A DNA stretch of 35,915 bases from Planctomyces sp. SH-PL62 (GTDB lineage: Bacteria; Planctomycetota; Planctomycetia; Planctomycetales; Planctomycetaceae). Below are positions 1 to 7,414 of this stretch, in pieces (the first letter of the stretch is position 1; every line of letters starts with the position of its first letter). A model generated the notes under the pieces. It did no database searches, had not been told where the DNA came from, and saw only the letters and a list, made by a program, of their open reading frames with translations. The stretch covers positions 1 to 35,915 of the forward strand of contig CAMDPX010000054.1 in NCBI GenBank assembly GCA_945905295.1. Reading direction: 5' to 3'. The translations under genes and the position numbers were made by a program.

Positions 1-11
1 GTGGCGAACTC

Positions 12-39
12 ACCGGGGGGCTGACGCCACCCCGCTCGC
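12..39. repeat. Half of a dispersed GC-rich palindromic element
   Basis: This stretch matches one arm of the palindrome found complete at 2101-2196 and again at 35718-35784; the shared core is ACCGGGGGGCTGACGCC followed by a CCCCGCTCGC-like end. It lies just downstream of the stop codon of the first gene. The partner arm would be expected to the left, outside the window. It contains no gene of its own. The identification rests on direct comparison of the copies in this window. Confidence 0.75.
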
Positions 40-45
40 GCTCGC

Positions 46-1047
46 CTATTTCATTTTTGCTGACGCCGGTTCGACGCGTGATTCGCCTTTGGATTGCTCA
101 GCACTGGCCGGGACCGCACCTTCTTTCGGCGCGGCTTTCGCGGCGGCTCCGTCTTGAGCGGCTTGGCGGAGCACGGCCATGACTTCTTCGAGCGAGACTT
201 CACCTCGACCGGTTTGCCGTTGCAGTTCGCGGCGGCGGCTGGCGATGTTGGCGTTTAACGCGAGCTTCATCAATTGGGCGCGTCGGAGTTCCAGCACGCC
301 CTCCATCTTGCCGGCCACTTGCTCGATCCAATTGGGCTGTTGCACCATCGCGACGTTCATCATCGCGACCCACAGGCTGACTTCGCGAAAGTTGCGGTCG
401 GCCATCGCGTGACTGACGGGCGAGATCAGTTTGGCCGTGATATCCACCGGCTGCGACGGAAACGAGACGAACATGTCCAGCGTGTGAGTCACGGTCGTTT
501 GACCGTCTTCCGTCTTTTGAAACGTCGGCTGCAAGTGCAGCAGCGCTCGCGCCTTGATCGGCTTGAACAGCAGCGGACTTTTGAACGAGCCTTCGCAGAC
601 GACGATCTGCCGCTCGGCGGACGCATGCAAAACTTCCAACGTCCCGGTCGAACCGTCGTGCGAGTCTGCCTCGAAGCCGGTTGGACTGGTCTGCCACAAT
701 TCGAACGTCGAGATGTCCATCACGCGCCAAATGCTGACGGCGACGTCGGGATGAGTCAGAAAGAAGTTGTAGACATCCGGCTCGGAGACAAACTTCAGCG
801 TCGGCATGCGCCGAAACAAACTGACGTTCTTGATGATCTCGTCCGCTTTGGGACGGACATCGGCCGCGATCTTGTCGAGCGGCAGATCGGCCAGCGCCTT
901 CTTCCGAGTCGCCGCCACCGAACTGCCGGGCGATGTGACCTCGACTTCGATTTGAGGCTTGGCGTCTTCGGCGGGGCAGGGCATTGCGCCGAGCAACCAT
1001 AACGCGCCGAGAGCGACGATTCCCCCGACCCAATTTCGTCGCGGCAT
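46..1047 (-). CDS. Secreted hypothetical protein, 333 aa
   Basis: I do not recognise a named family. The protein starts with a basic residue pair and a hydrophobic stretch (about residues 5-25, ending near PCPAEDA) that fits a Sec signal peptide, so it is probably periplasmic or exported. The middle is mixed alpha/beta without clear motifs. The last 60 residues are rich in Ala, Lys, Glu and Gln and look disordered. The ATG at 1047 is preceded by an AAGGAAGG-like ribosome-binding sequence about 10 nt upstream. It is the last gene of the long minus-strand series, separated from the thioredoxin-domain gene by a 300-bp gap filled mainly with a palindromic element, so it may be transcribed separately. 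Its stop codon directly abuts a half palindromic repeat. Confidence 0.8.
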   Translation of the reverse strand: MPRRNWVGGIVALGALWLLGAMPCPAEDAKPQIEVEVTSPGSSVAATRKKALADLPLDKIAADVRPKADEIIKNVSLFRRMPTLKFVSEPDVYNFFLTHPDVAVSIWRVMDISTFELWQTSPTGFEADSHDGSTGTLEVLHASAERQIVVCEGSFKSPLLFKPIKARALLHLQPTFQKTEDGQTTVTHTLDMFVSFPSQPVDITAKLISPVSHAMADRNFREVSLWVAMMNVAMVQQPNWIEQVAGKMEGVLELRRAQLMKLALNANIASRRRELQRQTGRGEVSLEEVMAVLRQAAQDGAAAKAAPKEGAVPASAEQSKGESRVEPASAKMK

Positions 1048-1210
1048 GTCTTAAACCTTCCTTGGCCAACTTGCCTGGATTACCTCGGCGAGCGTCACCG
1101 GCAGCGCATTCGCAACCGACGGTGTTCCAACTCATTCAATCGGCAAGCTCTTCCCAGCATCCGCATGGAATCTCGGCGGCAGAATCTGCGCCTGATGGAT
1201 TTAGATGCGG

Positions 1211-1349
1211 ACAAAGTAGGCGAGTCACTCCGAGGTTGTGAACTTTTTGGTAGCTGAAGTCGCCAGACTTCAGAATTCGCCGAGAAAACTGAACTCTGGC
1301 GAGTTTAGCTACCAATTCTTTCACAGCCTCTCCGTGACTCGTCTACTTT
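1211..1349. repeat. Nested inverted repeat (MITE/REP-like palindromic element)
   Basis: This element fills most of the 300-bp gap at 1048-1347. An outer pair of imperfect arms (about 1211-1243 and 1319-1349, sharing AAAGTAG, CGAGTCAC and TGTGAA blocks) encloses an inner pair (1247-1271 and 1291-1315, sharing TTGGTAGCT and TCGCCAGA; 22 of 25 positions match). The outer right arm reaches into the TAA stop codon of the upstream gene at 1348-1350. Transcribed, it would form a long hairpin that could act as an RNA-stability or termination structure, but there is no U-tract. I see no gene in the gap. Confidence 0.8.
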
Positions 1350-4302
1350 ACGGCTTCGCCGGCTGGCCACCGGTCAGCACTTCGCGCAGAGCGTCGCGCA
1401 ATTGATCCGCCAGCTTCGGGCCGCCACCGACGAACAGCCGAGCGACTTTGCCCTCGCGGTCGATGATGACCGTTTGCGGAATTGCGGTCGCCTGATACTT
1501 GGCGGCGGCCACGCCGTCGATGTCCATCGCGACGGTCAATTGCAGCTTGTGGCGTTCCAACATCGCGGTGATCGCTTTGGCCGGCTCTTCCAAATTGACG
1601 GCGATTAATTGCACGCCTTCGCCTTCGAACTCATGAACCACTTTGTCGACCAGCGGCATCGATTGCAGACACGGCCCGCACCACGTCGCCCAGAAGTCGA
1701 GGACGATGACCTTGCCCTTCTGGTCGGCCAGATGAAACTTCTTGCCGCCGCTTCCCAGCAATTCAAGATTGAAGTCCGGTGCCGCTTTTCCAACCAGCGG
1801 CGATTCGATCCCCGGCGCGCGGCCGTCGGGGTTCGAGCCATCCACATCCATCGCGATTTTGGGTTCGACCGCACGATGCAGTCTCCAACGATGATAGGCC
1901 AAGTCCGCCGCCGACTTTTCGATCTCGGAACCAATCAGCAGTTGATCGACTTGTTCGACTTCTGTTTTGCAGTTTCCCAGCACGTCGCTCTTCCCAGACA
2001 GAGCCTTGTCGGCGAATTGCTCGGGGGAGAACGTCAGCCGGATGCCGTCACTGCGCAACGCCTGCACGCGAGTCGGCCCCACGTTCTTGCCTTTATCTTC
2101 GGCGAGCGAGGCGGCGTCAGCCCCCCGGTTCTTCGGTGTCGAGTTCGTCGCATCATTCGGCGAATTCACCGGGGGGCTGACGCCGCCCCGCTCGCCAGAA
2201 GAAGCGGCATCGGTCAGTTCATCCGGATGGAACCAAATGATCTGCGAGATGCGATCGCGCGGAATCTTTTTCGTCTCGATGCGGACTTCAAGACGCAGTT
2301 CCAGATCATCCATGTCGATGATTCGACCGCGCAGGAAGTCGCCGCTCTTCGAGCGGATCAACTGCGTCGGCGGCGAGTCGCGTTGCATTCGCGGCAGCGT
2401 CAGCAGACGCTCGCGCTTCGTCTTGTTGAGCTTCGGCGGACCATCGACGACGGATAATTCGACCGCTTTGACCTTGTCATGCGGGACGAACGTCGCGTCC
2501 GACAGATTTGTTTTGAAGTGGATGCCCTCCTCGGTGATCTTGGTCACTTCGCAGGGGACCGTGTCTCCGCTGCGGAGGTGCATCGTGCGTCTGCCGATCG
2601 CGGCTGGTGCGGCGGCGTTCGGACCGCCGGCCAGAGCTTTCAAAAAGGCATCCGCGAAGCCGACGGGTTGCGGCTGCTGCACTTGTTGCTGCACGACCTT
2701 GGGCTTCGGCGGCGGCGGATCGCGATAAACGATGCGTCCGGAGACTCCGGTGCGCAACGGGCTGGCGGTGGCACTGAAGTCGGGATGCCACACGAGACAA
2801 CTCGCGTCCGGTTGTTCGCGGCCGTTCGTCAGCCGACCGTGCAGTCGCAAGCCATCTGTCTCCAATCGGCCTGAACGACCTTCGGGCGTGGCTACAGCCG
2901 AAAACTTCTCACGATTCACAACGGCCAACGAGCGCAGCTCTGACAGCGGCAATCGCAGCGGTTCTTGGATCGCTGGGTTCGTCAGCCGCAGATGGTCGTC
3001 CGCGATGCTCGTGACTTCGCCGCTCAACCGCGTGCCATCCAGATAGACCGCTCGGAACGCGCGCGAGGCTTCGTCATCCGGCGGCGAGAGAAACACGCTG
3101 GCGATCTGGTCGGCCGCGACCTGCGTTTCGTCGTTGCCATCGCGTACGGTGAATTGTTTTTTGTCGGCGTCGAACGCGGACAGTTGGCCGTAAACGATCG
3201 AGCCGTCGGTACGATGCAGCCGCGACTTGTCTGCCTGCACTTCGCGCGGCGGCACTCCGTTCCAGCGGCTGATCCGCAGCCGTTCCAGCCGCACGTCACC
3301 CCGTTTGTTGGTCAATCGCAGGCCAGAGTACACCTGCGGCTTGCGCGGCGTGACATTGATTTGCCCGCGCGGCACACCGCTGGGCGAGTACACCAACAGC
3401 CGGCCCTTCTCTTGATCCAGATACGCCAGGAAGTGAGCTCGGCCCGCGCCCGACGGCGTTTCTTGAACCGAATCGACGTCCGCTTCTCTTCCGAGTTCGC
3501 AGCGCACGACCAACTCGTTGTCCCAGATCTCGAAGCGAAACGCGCGCTTGAAGACGGACTCATCGTCGGTGTCGCCGACCCCCAGCGCGAACACGAAGTC
3601 CGGCTTGTTCTTCCAGGCGATCTCAAACTCGATGATCGCCTGAGCCGGGATGCCGAAGTCGCCACGAATGTTGGCTCCCTCTTGATCGGTGACCGGCTGG
3701 CCTCCCTCTTCGCGCCACTGCTTAGTGGCCGCGGATTCTTTCCACTCGGTCAAACCGCTGGGGCCCAGATAGATCAAATCCGCGCCGCTGCTCCAACGAT
3801 ACAGCCGCCGGATCTGGTCCCGTTTGACATGCAACCGCCCCAACCGCGCGACCTCGAGGACCGCAGCGTCATCGGTCAGTGAAATCAAGTCACCGAAGAG
3901 CACGTCACCGGCCGCGAGTTCCAGACAATACTCACCGACCGGCTTGGGGAGCTTCGATGGGACCACGTACTGCACCGCAGTGACTCCCCCCAGCGAGAAC
4001 TCAAACGGCTGGGTGAATCGCGATGATTGCCACCGAAGCATGCTGGGTTGATCGGAACCCTTCAATTCGCCCGGCACGAAGCCGCCGTTGGTCAGATGCA
4101 GGACGGCGGACTCATCGGCCATTAATGGTGTCGAGAGAAGTAGAAATCCCAAGGCCCAAATTCCAATGACCAATGAATGATCAAGTCTCAATGACCAAGG
4201 ACCAAGACAACGCACGACTGCGTCTTTGGGGGATTTGAACATTGAACATTCCTTGGACATTGAGATTTGGATCTTGGACATTCCGCCGGCTCTATCGTTC
4301 AT
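1348..4302 (-). CDS. Large exported protein: beta-module repeats plus C-terminal TlpA-like thioredoxin domain, 984 aa
   Basis: The C-terminus (about residues 835-975) is a TlpA/ResA-type thioredoxin domain. It has the motif WCGPC at 874-878 preceded by DFWAT, and a cis-proline motif AIPQT near 942, so it should act as an extracytoplasmic disulfide reductase. Ahead of it are repeated ~45-residue beta modules of the pattern (T/D/S)(N/D)G-x3-G-x-(L/V)...IxxI, near 68-113, 127-170, 361-405, 420-462, 575-617 and 650-690. A possible LamG-like beta sandwich lies around 200-350. A hydrophobic stretch (about 44-61, ending LMADES) is the likely signal peptide but sits unusually far from the first ATG. 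Its coding DNA is a dispersed repeat. Alternative ATGs lie at 4281 and 4242, the latter with an AAGGA upstream. A palindromic element is inserted in frame at about residues 703-734. The start overlaps the upstream prenyltransferase-repeat gene by 11 bp, so the two are probably co-translated. Confidence 0.88.
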   Translation of the reverse strand: MNDRAGGMSKIQISMSKECSMFKSPKDAVVRCLGPWSLRLDHSLVIGIWALGFLLLSTPLMADESAVLHLTNGGFVPGELKGSDQPSMLRWQSSRFTQPFEFSLGGVTAVQYVVPSKLPKPVGEYCLELAAGDVLFGDLISLTDDAAVLEVARLGRLHVKRDQIRRLYRWSSGADLIYLGPSGLTEWKESAATKQWREEGGQPVTDQEGANIRGDFGIPAQAIIEFEIAWKNKPDFVFALGVGDTDDESVFKRAFRFEIWDNELVVRCELGREADVDSVQETPSGAGRAHFLAYLDQEKGRLLVYSPSGVPRGQINVTPRKPQVYSGLRLTNKRGDVRLERLRISRWNGVPPREVQADKSRLHRTDGSIVYGQLSAFDADKKQFTVRDGNDETQVAADQIASVFLSPPDDEASRAFRAVYLDGTRLSGEVTSIADDHLRLTNPAIQEPLRLPLSELRSLAVVNREKFSAVATPEGRSGRLETDGLRLHGRLTNGREQPDASCLVWHPDFSATASPLRTGVSGRIVYRDPPPPKPKVVQQQVQQPQPVGFADAFLKALAGGPNAAAPAAIGRRTMHLRSGDTVPCEVTKITEEGIHFKTNLSDATFVPHDKVKAVELSVVDGPPKLNKTKRERLLTLPRMQRDSPPTQLIRSKSGDFLRGRIIDMDDLELRLEVRIETKKIPRDRISQIIWFHPDELTDAASSGERGGVSPPVNSPNDATNSTPKNRGADAASLAEDKGKNVGPTRVQALRSDGIRLTFSPEQFADKALSGKSDVLGNCKTEVEQVDQLLIGSEIEKSAADLAYHRWRLHRAVEPKIAMDVDGSNPDGRAPGIESPLVGKAAPDFNLELLGSGGKKFHLADQKGKVIVLDFWATWCGPCLQSMPLVDKVVHEFEGEGVQLIAVNLEEPAKAITAMLERHKLQLTVAMDIDGVAAAKYQATAIPQTVIIDREGKVARLFVGGGPKLADQLRDALREVLTGGQPAKP
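2101..2196. repeat. Palindromic element translated in frame within the thioredoxin-domain protein
   Basis: Two 29-bp arms (2101-2129 and 2168-2196) are inverted copies with one mismatch, around a 38-bp centre. The arms carry GGCGAGCG...GGCGGCGTCAGC and CCCCCCGGT. The same element recurs at 12-39 (half) and 35718-35784, so it is a dispersed repeat and not part of the ancestral gene. On the minus strand it encodes a Gly/Pro/Ser/Ala-rich peptide starting near GERGGVSPPV, between the last beta module and the thioredoxin domain. The reading frame is kept open. Confidence 0.9.
4144..4283. repeat. Low-complexity CCAAT/CCAA-rich imperfect inverted repeat covering a signal-peptide region
   Basis: The left half is built of short blocks such as CCCAA, CCAAT and GACCAATGA. 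The right half carries the complementary TTTGG, GGACATTG and TTGGACATT blocks. The composition is clearly less GC-rich than its surroundings. A relative with the same words lies between genes at 20641-20772, and a related one at 5297-5365. On the minus strand this copy encodes the N-terminal ~53 residues of the 984-aa protein, including its only hydrophobic export segment (LVIGIWALGFLLL). Confidence 0.7.
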
Positions 4303-5374
4303 AGATTGGCAGGAACCGGTAATTCAACGCGACGGCCAGCAACGACAGCGTCGTCGATGTCGCCGGACCGAACTGTCCTTTGAAACTGCCGTCAGGGAGT
4401 TGTTGAGCTTTGAATTGGCGAATCAACAGTTTGTTCCACTTCTCCCAGGTCTCGACGTCCCCTTGGAACAACGCCTGAGCCTGATAGTAGCGCTGATACT
4501 CCATCCAACCGAATCCGGATGGTCCGGTGAATTCCCACTTGTTGACGAGATACCCCAACGTCGCTTTGTACTGCGGCAAGTCTTTCCTCCGGGCGACCGC
4601 GTACACGAGCGTGGCAATCGAGATGCGAGCCAGTGATTCATCGAATCCGCCGATGCCTCCGGCATAGGCGACTTGACCCGATGCCGCAGTCATCTTCGTG
4701 TAGTACGAGATCGCTTTGTCGATGACTTCATCAGGAATCTCGATGCCGGCATTGCGTGAGGCCAGCAATCCGACCAGCACCGCTCCGCTGACCGACGTGT
4801 CCGCATCGGTCGAATCTGGCGAGTAACGCCACGCTCCCGTCGGATTCTTCTTCTGCGAGGTAATCGCCGCGCGCACTGCCAACTCCAGCGCGGCTCCGAT
4901 CGAGCGTTGATCCTTCCCCTTCCCGTCCGGCCAGAGAGTTCGGTCATCGACCGCTCCGTAAGCCTCCGCCAAGCCCAACATGGCGAAGCCGTGGTGATAC
5001 ATGCTGCCGCCGAAAAACCCGGTGCTCGCATTCTGCTGAGAGATGATGTTGCGGCACGCCTTCCGCACATGATTGCTATACATCCCGAAGTTCGGGTCTT
5101 CACCGGAAGCGAGAAACACCATCAACCCCATGCCGGTGACCCCCGGCCCTTGTTCGCCACCGCCACCGGTCCAGTCACCGTTCTCCGACTGCGTCGTCGC
5201 GAGATACTGCAACCCGCGATCGTACATCTCCCGCACATCGCGCGGGACAACTTCGCCGATGCGAGCGTTGGGAGGCTGAGCCGCGACCGAAGCGGTAAAT
5301 CCCAAGAACCAAATGCCAAGAACCAAATGATTTGAAATCTGAAATCTGAAATCTGAAATTTGAAGTGTCGTCAT
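4292..5374 (-). CDS. Exported prenyltransferase/squalene-oxidase-repeat (terpenoid-cyclase-fold) protein, 360 aa
   Basis: The sequence shows repeated alpha/alpha-barrel motifs of the prenyltransferase/squalene cyclase type. Examples are GLQYLATTQSENGDW (about residues 54-68), the N-terminal GVTGMGLMVFL and HHGFAMLGLAEA helices, and QLPDGSFKG near the C-terminus. Such proteins are commonly encoded beside MoxR/VWA genes in planctomycetes, but their substrate is unknown. I see no aspartate-rich DxDD cyclase motif, so terpene cyclisation is not supported. The hydrophobic segment HLVLGIWFLGFTASVAAQ looks like a signal peptide cleaved after VAA. It is encoded by a repeat of GAAATCT heptamers and CCAA words. 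The ATG at 5374 overlaps the TGA of the upstream array gene as ATGA, and the gene's 3' end overlaps the next start by 11 bp, which indicates translational coupling on both sides. Confidence 0.88.
   Translation of the reverse strand: MTTLQISDFRFQISNHLVLGIWFLGFTASVAAQPPNARIGEVVPRDVREMYDRGLQYLATTQSENGDWTGGGGEQGPGVTGMGLMVFLASGEDPNFGMYSNHVRKACRNIISQQNASTGFFGGSMYHHGFAMLGLAEAYGAVDDRTLWPDGKGKDQRSIGAALELAVRAAITSQKKNPTGAWRYSPDSTDADTSVSGAVLVGLLASRNAGIEIPDEVIDKAISYYTKMTAASGQVAYAGGIGGFDESLARISIATLVYAVARRKDLPQYKATLGYLVNKWEFTGPSGFGWMEYQRYYQAQALFQGDVETWEKWNKLLIRQFKAQQLPDGSFKGQFGPATSTTLSLLAVALNYRFLPIYER
5297..5365. repeat. Heptamer tandem repeat and CCAA-rich segment encoding a signal peptide
   Basis: Positions 5334-5361 are four tandem heptamers, GAAATCT three times and GAAATTT once. 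They are flanked by AACCAAATG and CCAAG words like those at 4144-4283 and 20641-20772. Because seven is not a multiple of three, the minus strand reads as a seven-residue peptide period (QISDFRF). This repeat forms the N-terminal region and most of the hydrophobic core of the prenyltransferase-repeat protein. Confidence 0.8.
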
Positions 5375-6423
5375 TCTTCAACCTCGTCTTTCGCTAGCGC
5401 TCCACTCTGTTTCAGCCACTGCTCCAAGCCGCGCACCTGAGCGAACTGCTGATTCAAAACTTTCCATTCCGCATCGCTGAACAACGGCTTGAGTGTCTTC
5501 TCCGGAATCTTCGAGATGTTCCACATCACGATGTAATAGTCCTGTTGCTGGCCGAAGCTGCGGGGCGGTTTGGTTTCTTCGACGATCAGCGTGATCACCT
5601 TCTGCCGCTGCTCGTCGCGCAGCGGCAGAGCGTTTTCGAGCATCGCGACGACTAACTCAACCTTGGCGCGGTACTGAAACTTCCGCCGCTCGCCGTCGAT
5701 CTGCGAGTACTTCGAGAGCTGCTCCCCCTTGAGCATGTTTCGCAGCGTCTTGTGATAGAACGAGTCCTCGTTAAACAGCCCGGCCTGAAACTTCACTTGC
5801 AGCGGCGAAATGTCCTGCCAGATCTCGTTGAACTTCTGCTGGTCTTTGCGGACTAGCAGGAATTTCTTGCGCACGACCTCGACAGACTCGAAGAACCGCA
5901 AAATGTCGCCCCGTCCGGCCAAGAGCAATTTCTTCTTCTGAACTTCCGAAAGCTGACACGCTCGGTCCACGTCGTCCAGTTGCAGCGACAGCATCTGGTC
6001 CAACTTCTTCCGCGCCGCAACCGCCGTCGGGAAATTCTGAAAGACCCACTGATCGAACTGATTCTCCGGCATCTCGAAGTTCTGGGCTTGGGGTTGTCCC
6101 AAGAGCATTTCCTCCGGCGGATCGTCGTCGTCGTCGTTCTGAGCGATCGCAGTCGCGGCGATGCTCGTCAGCAACGCCACACACACCAACGCGAGAAGTC
6201 GCCGACAACTCGATGAGTGCGGCCGGCATCCCAAAGTCAGGAGCAATCCACCGCCCGGGCGTATCAACAAGAAATCAGCGATCCCTACCGAGCTTGCCTC
6301 GGTGGGAGCGGGCCTTTGCACTACGAGTGAGGCAAACGTAGTGCAAAGGCCCAAAATCCACCGAGACAAGCTCGGTGGGGTTTGTGTCAATTTCCCGGAT
6401 TCATTCGACAACGGCTGCATCAT
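5371..6423 (-). CDS. Tandem-array secreted paralogue 7 (last copy), about 350 aa
   Basis: This is the most downstream of seven homologous genes. It carries the family anchors FDQWVF (about residues 123-128), LSEVQKKKLLLAGRGDI (158-174), a KTLRNMLKGEQ segment and LKPLFSDAEW near the C-terminus. No named domain is recognised; the (L)(T/S)xxQ-K pattern recalls the LTxxQ motif of Spy/CpxP-like periplasmic proteins, but only loosely. I place the start at the ATG at 6423, which overlaps the TGA of the preceding gene (TGATG). With that start the hydrophobic export segment lies very late (about 76-94, ending ATAIAQ). The reason is that a palindromic element (6283-6380) is translated at about residues 15-47. 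A TTG about 15 residues ahead of the hydrophobic core could be the true start instead. The C-terminus overlaps the next gene by ATGA. Confidence 0.82.
   Translation of the reverse strand: MMQPLSNESGKLTQTPPSLSRWILGLCTTFASLVVQRPAPTEASSVGIADFLLIRPGGGLLLTLGCRPHSSSCRRLLALVCVALLTSIAATAIAQNDDDDDPPEEMLLGQPQAQNFEMPENQFDQWVFQNFPTAVAARKKLDQMLSLQLDDVDRACQLSEVQKKKLLLAGRGDILRFFESVEVVRKKFLLVRKDQQKFNEIWQDISPLQVKFQAGLFNEDSFYHKTLRNMLKGEQLSKYSQIDGERRKFQYRAKVELVVAMLENALPLRDEQRQKVITLIVEETKPPRSFGQQQDYYIVMWNISKIPEKTLKPLFSDAEWKVLNQQFAQVRGLEQWLKQSGALAKDEVEE
6283..6380. repeat. Palindromic element within the 5' leader of an array gene
   Basis: Arms at 6283-6325 and 6337-6380 are near-perfect inverted copies around an 11-bp loop. 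They share ACCGAGCTTG, CTCGGTGG and GGGCCTTTGCACTACG, and differ at a few positions in an internal 4-5 bp block. The element lies between the coupled ATG at 6423 and the hydrophobic signal segment of the gene, without breaking the frame. In RNA it would form a stable ~43-bp hairpin close to the start codon and could affect translation of this last array gene. Confidence 0.9.
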
Positions 6424-7412
6424 CAATCCTTCGCCACATCGTCCAACTCTTCGTCGTTCCCGTTGGGACGGCGCGCACTCCACAGTCCACTGCGTTCCAA
6501 GATCGGCTCAACCCGCTTTGCGTGCCCGACGTGCAATTCAAATTGTCCCCACTCGACGTCGCTCAGCAGTGGCTTGATGCGATCACGTAGATGATTGGCT
6601 TCGAGCAATACGATTTGCTCCCCGTAGAGACCCGCCTGTTGCGGAACTTGTCCGTGATCCAAAAGCAAATTGACGAGTTTTCGTCGAGCTTCACCAGCCA
6701 GCGAAAACTCATCGTTTGATTGCTCGCATTTGAGCAGTGCCGATTCGATGAGCTGTTCTTGCCGTTCGCGTTCCAACTGTCGGAATCGAACTCGCTGCTC
6801 CTCCAGCAGTGTTCTCCGCAGCGTTTTCCTGAATAAGGAATTCTCGCTGTAGATTCCGAATCGAAGAGACATCCAAAGCGATGTCACTTCCCGCATGAGT
6901 TCGGCGTATTGCTGCTGGTCTAGTGGCTGCGAGGTGAGCTTCGGTCTCAAGTCGTCCGCGCGACGAATGTATTGAGCAATATCGCCCCGCCCCGCGAGGC
7001 GCAGCTTTTTCGTTTGGGAATCAGTCAACATCGTGCGCTGGTCGATGACGCGAATCTCCGCTGCCAACACTTCCTCCATGTAGGTGCGACAATCTGCCTC
7101 AGACGGTCGTTCCGGCGACTCAAGCCTGCGAACTCCTTCCATGACAGGCACCCACCGTTGGTAGGTGAAGACGAGTTGGTCGAATTGTTGCACCATGAGC
7201 GGCGGCCGACTCTCTCCAGCTTCGGCGTCAGCGGCCATCACACAGCTTGTCTGCCAAATGCCGAGACTCAAACTCCAAGCTGATATCAGTGCAATTCTGG
7301 ATTGGGCGATCAAGTAGTGCAGAATCCCTTGAACCACTGGGGCAAGCCGAGCAGGTACGACGATCCCGCATGCTCTCGCGAGCGAGACTACGAAAACGCA
7401 AACGTGTCCCAT
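6423..7412 (-). CDS. Tandem-array secreted paralogue 6, 329 aa
   Basis: Homologous to its neighbours along the whole mature region: FDQLVF at 77-82, LTDSQTKKLRLAGRGDI at 129-145, then a QYAELMREV segment, SLFRKTLRRTLLEEQ, an RFRQLERERQ helix and IKPLLSDVEW. These anchors occur in the same order and spacing in the other four close copies. Predicted mostly helical. An N-terminal hydrophobic region exists, but the ATG at 7412 places the likely export segment (around 39-60, before AADAEAG) rather late, so a downstream start is possible. The start lies 2 bp after the TGA of the upstream copy and the stop overlaps the next ATG by one base. This suggests one polycistronic message. Function unknown. 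Confidence 0.85.
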   Translation of the reverse strand: MGHVCVFVVSLARACGIVVPARLAPVVQGILHYLIAQSRIALISAWSLSLGIWQTSCVMAADAEAGESRPPLMVQQFDQLVFTYQRWVPVMEGVRRLESPERPSEADCRTYMEEVLAAEIRVIDQRTMLTDSQTKKLRLAGRGDIAQYIRRADDLRPKLTSQPLDQQQYAELMREVTSLWMSLRFGIYSENSLFRKTLRRTLLEEQRVRFRQLERERQEQLIESALLKCEQSNDEFSLAGEARRKLVNLLLDHGQVPQQAGLYGEQIVLLEANHLRDRIKPLLSDVEWGQFELHVGHAKRVEPILERSGLWSARRPNGNDEELDDVAKD

Positions 7413-7414
7413 GA

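Noticed and set aside
200-1135. Long open frame overlapping the first secreted gene in another phase
   Set aside because: Arg-rich, low-complexity translation with no motifs; a GC-driven shadow of the real gene at 46-1047.
2965-3882. 305-codon plus-strand open frame opposite the thioredoxin-domain gene
   Set aside because: Antisense shadow; composition is Arg/Gln-rich and no domain or start context is seen.
4292-5374. Active terpene or hopene cyclase
   Set aside because: Only the barrel repeats are seen; no DxDD-type catalytic motif, and the protein is about half the length of squalene-hopene cyclases.
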